Assembly (NCBI GenBank): GCA_014526335.1
Contig: JACTAT010000058.1
Coordinates: 38,904-102,903, forward strand
DNA: 64,000 nucleotides
Origin: Chrysaora quinquecirrha
Taxonomy: Eukaryota > Cnidaria > Scyphozoa > Semaeostomeae > Pelagiidae
Direction: 5' to 3'
This document shows positions 57,479-64,000 of this stretch, piece after piece. Below the pieces are notes generated by a model that was not told where the DNA came from, ran no database searches, and saw nothing but the letters and a program-made list of their open reading frames with translations. The position numbers and the translations under genes were made by a program. Within the stretch, counting starts at the first letter, position 1. Each line of letters opens with the position of its first letter.

Positions 57479-59510
57479 TAGTTATAGACTGACGTCATTT
57501 TGGAAAATTGAACATTTATCCCGAGGGAGGCAGGCATTCATCTCAGTTGTATTGAGTTATAACCGCATTTGGACCGTCAGAGTCAGCAAAACTTACTTGT
57601 GGCCAGTCCATGTTGTTCAATTTCCGGTACATGTCAGTTATTGTATAATTATGCTTGTCGGTACTAAATGAGCCGTTTGCACAGACTGCGTATCTCTAGC
57701 TAGGCCTACACTGTCGCCCTGTTTGGCTTTACTAGGCCGTTATTATATGCGTCGGTATACCCTACGCTAAATCGCAATCACGCGAGCGCGACCGCGACGG
57801 TAAATTCATCGACGATGACGGCATCTTCATGAGCGCTCACTGTTGCCAAAAGTAGTCAACTTTAAAAAAAAGGACGGGTAGACTAGATTGTTGAAAAGTC
57901 AATGCGAAACTACGAAACTTGTTGACTGAAAAAGAGTGTGATGGTATCAAAAACGCGAGCGCGCAACTAAAGTTACACAAGGACCAGATCCAGAGATCTA
58001 GATAGATTCTAAATTTCTATGGTTGCCCCCGTTTTCGGATTCTTTCGGTTTTCCAGACACTCCAGAACGGATTTCTTTGAGAAAAATAATGAAATTTGAT
58101 GCTAATTTTTCAAACACTGTTCAAACTGCTCCGCTTGCGTACGTCACCGTGGTGCAGAGATTTGTATCGACTTGTTTGCTATCATCACCAATGAAGTGCG
58201 TGTTGCAGAATTGTAACTCGATTTGTTTGTGGTTTCTAAAAGAAGGCAAAGACTTGCAGCTTCGAAGAAAGAGATTTGTGGGGGGAAGTTGAGTCAGGTT
58301 TGTTCATTCACAAAATACTCAATGTTTTGAGTGACGGGACCAGAAGTCTACAGGCTAGGAGCATTTTTGCTTGAAGTGAAAACCTAGAAAAGATACTATT
58401 TGGGTTGTCTGATTCTGAAACTCCAGTGTACAGTGCTATCTTCATTCAGTTGGTTTGGAGTTAATTTCTGATGGCATTTTGGAAACCTTTAATTTTGGTA
58501 TCACTATCAACGAAACGATTTTACAACTGATGACTGATGTGGACCATCACAAAAGCAGTGTATCTATTTCTTTTCAAGAACTCAACAAGCAAAATTGGTG
58601 AAAATTTCCTTGAGAGAGGAACTGCTAAGTTGAAAAATCAAATTTTACTGTATACTTGTGGACGTTTTCAGTTCTTTGAAGATCTAATTCCATATGTATT
58701 CAGAAGCATTTTGTGAATGGAAACAAGAAACGCTGGATAGGTTTATCTTTTTGTGTGTGAGCTCAAAAAGACAAGCTGGTGAAAATTTGACATGAAAATA
58801 GCTATTTTATGCCATAGTTCTCCTCCTTAATTGTTATCTGTTATCTGTAGAATTTAACTGCGAAGAAACACTTCAAACTCTGGCAAGAGAGGAAAACGTC
58901 GGTCGCTGCTGCTGGTACTTTCTTCGAGAAGTTAAGGAGTTGGCCTGAAATTGTGTTCTGATTGCATCAAAAGGGAGACAAGACGAGGAAATCAGATTCA
59001 AGCTTTTCAACAAGGCAAATAAAATTGATGTTTATTAAAGATAAAAAACGATACGAGCTAAAATAAAGAACTGAACATCGAGAAGTAGAGACAAGGGGAA
59101 CTTGTAGAGGGCTTGTAGACCCAAAACAGAACCTGATGGCCCATACAGACGTGTGAACGATGAACACTTTCTTTCGTCAAATTGTCGCAGCAATAGTGTT
59201 TTTTTACGAACAGCAGGAAAGAAGTTTAAAATAGATTTCTTCAATTAATATTTTAATAGAATACTTTACCCCTAGCCACGCAGATAAGAAAGTTGACTAT
59301 TTTGGTAAATCTGATCAGTCAAAACAGGCAATGCTTACCACTTAAGCATTAAACTGCATTTGGATTGATGCTGTTATTGATGCTATTATACCGGTATTAA
59401 AAGAAAGTGCATTATATCAATACAAAGAGTGCTACTCCGGCGTTAGAACAGAGTCTTCAGAAACAGTATAGGACTTCTACAATAGGCATCGAAAGATATC
59501 CCAAAGAACA

Positions 59511-60349
59511 ATGGATTTTAGTGACAAGACCGATAGAACAGATAGAACCTCACTCATTCGTCAGCAAACTTCCCGGATTTACATGACAACAATAGCAGCC
59601 AATGAGAGAGAAGACAGGTTACTGAATAAGAAACTAGACGCACTGGACCTGGAGCACCGGTCGCAATTTCTGAATATGAAAAAATGGATACATTATACAA
59701 AATTATGCACAGAAAGGAGATTCCCTGAGCTCAACCCATCAGAAGCTGTCAATCAAAGGGGATATCGCCATTCCTTGGCAGCTGTCCAGCCTCTCAAGCG
59801 CGGAAGCATCAGTGAGAAAACTTTCCGGTTGGATTCTCGACCGGACACAAAAGATAAGAGCCGAATTCCCGTCCTACCACGGAAATCTCTCGATCCGTTG
59901 ACAAATGTAGCGTCCGGGCCACAGAAAACAAGCCCAGACGATCTTTTGGCTGCTGTGCAGTCAACTAATAATGGAAGAAACGTCGAGAAGCTTCACAGCC
60001 GAATCAGGTACACTGAAAATGAAGTTGTCCGGTTGCGAAAATCGTATGCCGGGCAGAAATCACCTCCGGTCCGGAAAAGGACTTTCCTACCCCACTTGGA
60101 AAATGCTCCGGAAATTTCGCCAGAAAACAACCAATCAAATGAGAAAGATGACGAGAAGCAGCGCATTGCATTGTTGAAAAAATGGTATGGAAACGGAAGG
60201 AGAAGACATTACCCAGCATGCATCTCAGTCGCAGTTCTAAGAAGGACGCTTCAAACGGTATCAAAGCGGAAGTGGAAATCGGTGGGAGAAAAGTGACAAA
60301 AACAAAAACACCGCCCATTAGTTTTAGTAGATCCTTGCCGAATCTTTGA
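59511..60349 (+). CDS. Unrecognised basic protein, paralogue 2, one apparent frame break
   Basis: A single-exon gene starting MDFSDKTDRTDRTSLIRQQ. It is the longer paralogue of 53580-54256 and shares TIAANEREDRLLNKKLDALD, LEHRSQFLNMKKWI, IRYTENEVVRLRKSYAGQK and LPHLENA, in that order. The linker between blocks 1 and 2 is about 100 residues, Ser/Pro/Lys-rich and probably disordered. The uninterrupted frame ends at 60296 with poor composition. One extra A in the A6 run at 60177-60182 switches to a frame reading KEKTLPSMHLSRSSKKDASN and ending SFSRSLPNL at TGA 60347-60349 (279 aa). No known domain. The conserved blocks suggest two helices that bind a partner, but that is inference. Confidence 0.78.
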
Positions 60350-60780
60350 TCACAAGGGGCAAGCGCAACGATTTCTGGAAAATCTGCGTTCCTGTTCTGT
60401 GTCTGGGTGGGAGGAATTTTTGTTTTTTTTTAGCTTGTGCACGTACAAAGCAGATTTGCAGTTTGATTTACGGATTTGAGTGTTTATATATAATATTACC
60501 ACATCGCAATCACTGTAAATATAGTTTATCCTAGATTAACTACAGATTTATAATATAAATATTGCAAGATTTTAACGTCAGTAAGTAGGTAGCATTGTGT
60601 TGTGTTGAAATCAGAATTTAGTCTGAAAACTGGAGGGGCTTAAAGAACCTTGATCTTAGCTGGTCTACCTACACTTTATAGTTAAATATTCGAAGCGCAA
60701 TAATTTGAGCCTTAAAACCTTACGATGTACATTAAGTTAAATTATGGGATTTTAGAAATTCTTAGTAATTACTATTTTGA
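60350..60780. other. 3' flank of the 59511 gene
   Basis: AT-rich probable 3' UTR and spacer; no feature seen beyond a TTTATAATATAAATATTGC stretch. Confidence 0.4.
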
Positions 60781-60797
60781 ATGATGAATCATAATAA

Positions 60798-61212
60798 TTT
60801 GAAACGAAAAATTGAACAAGGAAATTTTTTCAGATTTCTCCTACGCTAAAAATGACATGACACATCCTCGACATCCTCAGTGACAATCTTGCATGCCCAC
60901 ATGGTTAATATCACATGGTATAATTTTTAGCCAATCAAATCGCTGATTTAACAATTGAACTCGTCATTTCCAAAAGGGTACAAAACTGTAAATTTTATAG
61001 CTCAGATTATCATAAAGATAATTTGAGGCGAAACTTGAACAAGGAAAATTTTTTAGATTTCTCCTACGCTAAACCGGCTAAACAGCCATGACACATCCTC
61101 TATCATGACAATCTTCCATGCCCACATGGTAAAAATCACATGGTCTAATTTTTAGCCAATCAAATCGCTGCTTTAACAATTGAACTCGTCCGTCATTTCC
61201 AAAAGGGTGCAA
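60798..61212 (+). promoter_or_regulatory. Tandem duplicated block with CCAAT boxes upstream of the PTB gene
   Basis: Two direct copies of about 185 bp start near 60800 and 61024. Each contains GATTTCTCCTACGCTAAA, ATGCCCACATGGT, AGCCAATCAAATCGCTG (CCAAT box) and CTCGTCATTTCCAAAAGGGT. The second copy ends about 100 bp before the ATG at 61311. The promoter role is inferred from position and the doubled CCAAT. Confidence 0.6.
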
Positions 61213-61310
61213 ATCGGTAATGGTTGAAGTTTCATAGCTCAGATTACGTCTTTTGGAAAGTGTACAAATATAAAAGGTTTAACTTTTACCGGGCGGGAAA
61301 TTAAATCAAA

Positions 61311-62926
61311 ATGGGGAAAGGAAAGAAGAAAGTCATCGACAATGAAGACGAAGTTGAACTGAGAAGATTATGCAAGGTTTGAGGATCTATTTATAAGAGT
61401 TTTTGAAGCCTTTCTGGTGTATTTACTTAGTTAGGCTGTTTGTTAGGCCCAAATTCCAGATAGAGTTAGTCTAGTAGGTTGTTTTGTTGAGTTGGGACAA
61501 ACAACCGGAGAGACTGCAATAGTATCGTATTTTACACAAGATTTTAAACTCTTCGCTCTTTGCAACTTCAACTTATGAAGGTAACGTTTTTTATTATGTT
61601 ATAAAAAGAAGAAATTGTCATGAAAATTTATATCTAGGCTACTATAGACCTAGATACCTAAGTTTTAGTTGGCATGCTAACTTCGACTTACTTAGTTAAC
61701 GACTTTGCCACTCTGTAAAATAAAAAATATCTTATTTTTTATATGACAGGAAATAGTTTGAATCAATGTCTGTCAGTAAAAACCAGTAAAAGTAAACGTA
61801 AAACATTGGGAAATAACAAGTTAAATATTGCAATGAGGAAAATAATTGTCACACATGACACATGTCAACAGAATTGTGAAATCTGATATATGTTCACTGG
61901 TTGACTTCTTCATTTGAAATGAGAGTGAAAATTGATACAGTTCATATCTTTTCAGTATATTGGATCATTTGCAATAAACATGATGAAATCTGAGGAAAGA
62001 CAAAATCTAATGAACGAAAGACTTGAAGAACTCAAGGTAATCGATCTATTGTAAATAACCATAGATCTTTTGTTCATTTGAAATTGTCTATTGTTTTAAA
62101 AACAGTGGCTTTATTGTTCAGACTTGTCTTTTGTTTAATAACAATGGGTCTGTTGTTAATGTGGCATTGTCTATTGTTTGAGTAACAATGAATCTATTGT
62201 TCACACTTATCTTTGTATAATAACTATAGATCTGTTGTTCATTTGACATTGTCTGTTGTTTGAGTAACAATGGATCTATTGTCCTCCTATCTTTTGTTTA
62301 ATAACGATATACCTGTTGTTCATGTGACATTGTCTATTGTTTGAGTAACAATCAATCCATTGTTCAGACTGATCTATTGTTAAACAACAGAATTTGAAAG
62401 TTCAGATTTTCATGCAAATGGCATACCACAGTAGATGGGATTCGAACTGACTGCATGAACAGAGAGCTAACAATGTATCCACTGAGTCATAGAGCTCGAT
62501 AAAATGGCAGAGTAACTCTCCAAGTCCAAGTCAAACAGCCTAAGACTCTCCACCCGTTTGACTTTTTCTGTGTTTCAGCTATATTGAGCCTTTGGCTAGG
62601 AGAGCCTTGGGCTGTAGGACTTTGAGAGTAACCTGGCGATTTCATTGAGCTCTTTAGCTCAGAAGAAACAATACTGGCTCTGTAATCATGAATCCCAGGT
62701 TCAAATCCCACCTATCATGGTATGCAAATTTTCTTGATATATCTGTTTAATATCAAAGGATCTATTGAACACATTAATTCAGTCTATTGTTTGAATTAAA
62801 TATCAATTGTTTGAACTTTGAAGTTTTAACGATTCTCGTTTCTCTCTTCAGCATGTCAAGAAAGGCATTCAAGTTCTAATGTTGATAACAACAGAAGGAA
62901 TCAAGATCTATGATGAAAAAGAAACA
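61311..62926 (+). CDS. PTB-domain adaptor, first three coding exons (continues past window)
   Basis: Exons 61311-61376, 61956-62036 and 62852-62926 are all phase 0. They encode MGKGKKKVIDNEDEVELRR, then LCKYIGSFAIN, MMKSEERQNLMNERLEELK and KKGIQVLMLITTEGIKIYDE. YxGSF at the end of the first strand, an amphipathic helix and a VxLxITxxGIKIYD strand pair are the start of a phosphotyrosine-binding/PID fold, which binds NPxY-type tails. The layout resembles the N-terminal PTB of human SH2D5 (QYVGSF..., LQGLKIY), but only about 74 residues are visible, so the family is tentative. The donor GTAAGC at 62927 shows that it continues; the next exon is not visible before 64000. Confidence 0.75.
62045..62400. 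repeat. Tandem repeat of about 60 bp in the PTB gene intron
   Basis: About five copies of a unit containing TTGTCTATTGTTTGAGTAAC and ATGGATCTATTGTTC. It starts directly after the donor at 62037. Confidence 0.85.
62405..62735. mobile_element. Two SINE family 2 copies, head-to-head
   Basis: A minus copy (62405-62590; ATGGGATTCGAACTGACTGC, CACTGAGTCATAGAGCTCGA) meets a plus copy (62590-62735; ATTTCATTGAGCTCTTTAGC, CAGGTTCAAATCCCACC). Together they can form a large hairpin within the intron of the PTB gene. Confidence 0.8.
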
Positions 62927-63004
62927 GTAAGCCTTGCTTGTAACTCAATTTTTAATCTTAATTTAATACTTTCACGCTAGCAAATATACACACTAGTGTG
63001 GTTG

Positions 63005-63640
63005 TATTTTAGTAGACTGTGGTAGATAAGCACTACTGTAGTGGATTATAAGGCTTGATATGGTGGTTCCACAGTACATGGTACAGGAAAAATACCACAA
63101 TGTTAAGCATAATAACCCACCACCACCACATCAAGCATGATAACCCACCACAGTAGTGCTTATCCACGACAGTACGCAAAAAACACCACCACATCAAGCA
63201 TAATAACCCAGCACATCAAGCATGATAACCCACCACTACCACATCAAACATAATAACCCACCACCAGCACATCAAGCGTAATTACTCACCACAGTAGTGC
63301 TTATCCAGAACATCATGCATAATAGCTGACCACAGTAGTGCTTATCCACCACAGTATGCAAAAAACACTACCAAATCAAGCATAATTATCCACCATGTAG
63401 TGCTTATCCACCACAGTAAGCAAAAAAATGCCACCAAATCAAGCATAATAGCCCACCAAATCAAGAAAAATAGCCCACCACATCAAGCATAATAACCCAC
63501 CACAGTAGTGCTTATCCACCACAGTATGCAAAAAACACCACCAAATCAAGCATAATAACCCACCACGTCAAGCATAATAACCCACCACAGTAGTGCTTAT
63601 CCACCACAGTACGCAAAAAACACCACCAAATCAAGCATTT
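63005..63640. repeat. Minisatellite (CCACCACAGTAGTGCTTATC)n
   Basis: Units of 20-70 bp containing CAGTAGTGCTTATCCACCAC, AAAAAACACCACCAAATCA and AGCATAATAACCCACCA. TAGTGCTTATCCACCACAG also occurs inverted near 37075-37110, upstream of PIGP exon 2. Confidence 0.9.
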
Positions 63641-64000
63641 CAACATGCAGTCCAGATACAAGATTATTTGCATATGTTGCAAGAAGTTCAACATCACTGA
63701 AAGCCCCTCCGATATTGCAAGCTCACGTATTCAAGACAAAGAAAGCATCTCATGTAAGATAGTATTTTTTTGCCCAAAAATTATTAGATCCAAGATTACT
63801 TTTGCACTTTCTGAGCTTACACAGACTGACAACATGTATAGTATTATTAGAAAGCTCCATACATCATCCTGTAACTGTAGACTTAAAGGGACAATAGACA
63901 ATACATTGGTTTAGCTCCCCACTACACGATTTTTTTGTAGAAAGTTTTTTTGGGCCAGTATTGAAACTTTCTTAGATATTTCATGTTTTCAGCACCAAAA
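63641..64000. other. Right edge, unassigned
   Basis: Presumably intron of the PTB gene. An 89-codon open frame (63645-63914) has no recognisable domain and no matching splice phase evidence, so I do not call it. Confidence 0.35.

Noticed and set aside
58023..58292. 89-codon frame between the two paralogues
   Set aside because: No homology recognised, no splice partners, composition not clearly coding.
63645..63914. 89-codon frame at the right edge
   Set aside because: No domain, alternative start only, and probably intron of the PTB gene.

Overview
This is nuclear DNA from an animal. It is AT-rich, its genes are broken into many short exons with GT...AG introns, and the introns and spacers are packed with short inverted-repeat transposons (MITEs), tRNA-derived SINEs and minisatellites. 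Conserved animal genes (USP48, CAPZB, PIGP) fix it as metazoan. The repeat style suggests an early-branching invertebrate, perhaps a cnidarian, but I cannot prove the phylum. There is no operon, CRISPR array or bacterial gene.

Layout. From 1 to 6407 (+) lies the 3' part of a long coiled-coil protein gene that begins outside the window. From 26084 down to 7717 (-) is a complete 33-exon gene for the deubiquitinase USP48; every exon phase closes, giving 1152 aa. From 34218 down to 27785 (-) is a seven-exon gene for a PH-domain protein of about 344 aa. From 37402 down to 35247 (-) is a complete four-exon PIGP gene (GPI-anchor synthesis, 138 aa). CAPZB (actin capping protein beta) runs on + from a probable one-codon first exon at 37634 to 50973, head-to-head with PIGP. 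Its 7 kb first intron holds a roughly 4.9 kb foldback structure (38096-42976) with minisatellites in opposite orientation inside its arms. Two intronless paralogues of an unrecognised protein follow at 53580-54256 and 59511-60349. At 61311-62926 are the first three exons of a gene with an N-terminal PTB-like domain, which runs off the right edge.

The genes do not form a pathway. USP48, the PH gene and PIGP lie in tandem on -, while everything to the right of 37.6 kb is on +. The only arrangement that suggests shared control is the 231 bp between the PIGP and CAPZB start codons, which carries CCAAT boxes.

What stands out: (1) the foldback structure, with datable insertions inside it; (2) the unrecognised two-copy gene family; (3) frame breaks in three gene models (plus two junction conflicts in a fourth), each repaired by one extra base in an A or T run. 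That pattern points to consensus errors in the assembly, although one break also has the form of a -1 slippery site; (4) three hAT-type MITEs with intact 8 bp target duplications; (5) several nested insertions that give relative ages. I did not find a convincing new multi-gene system.
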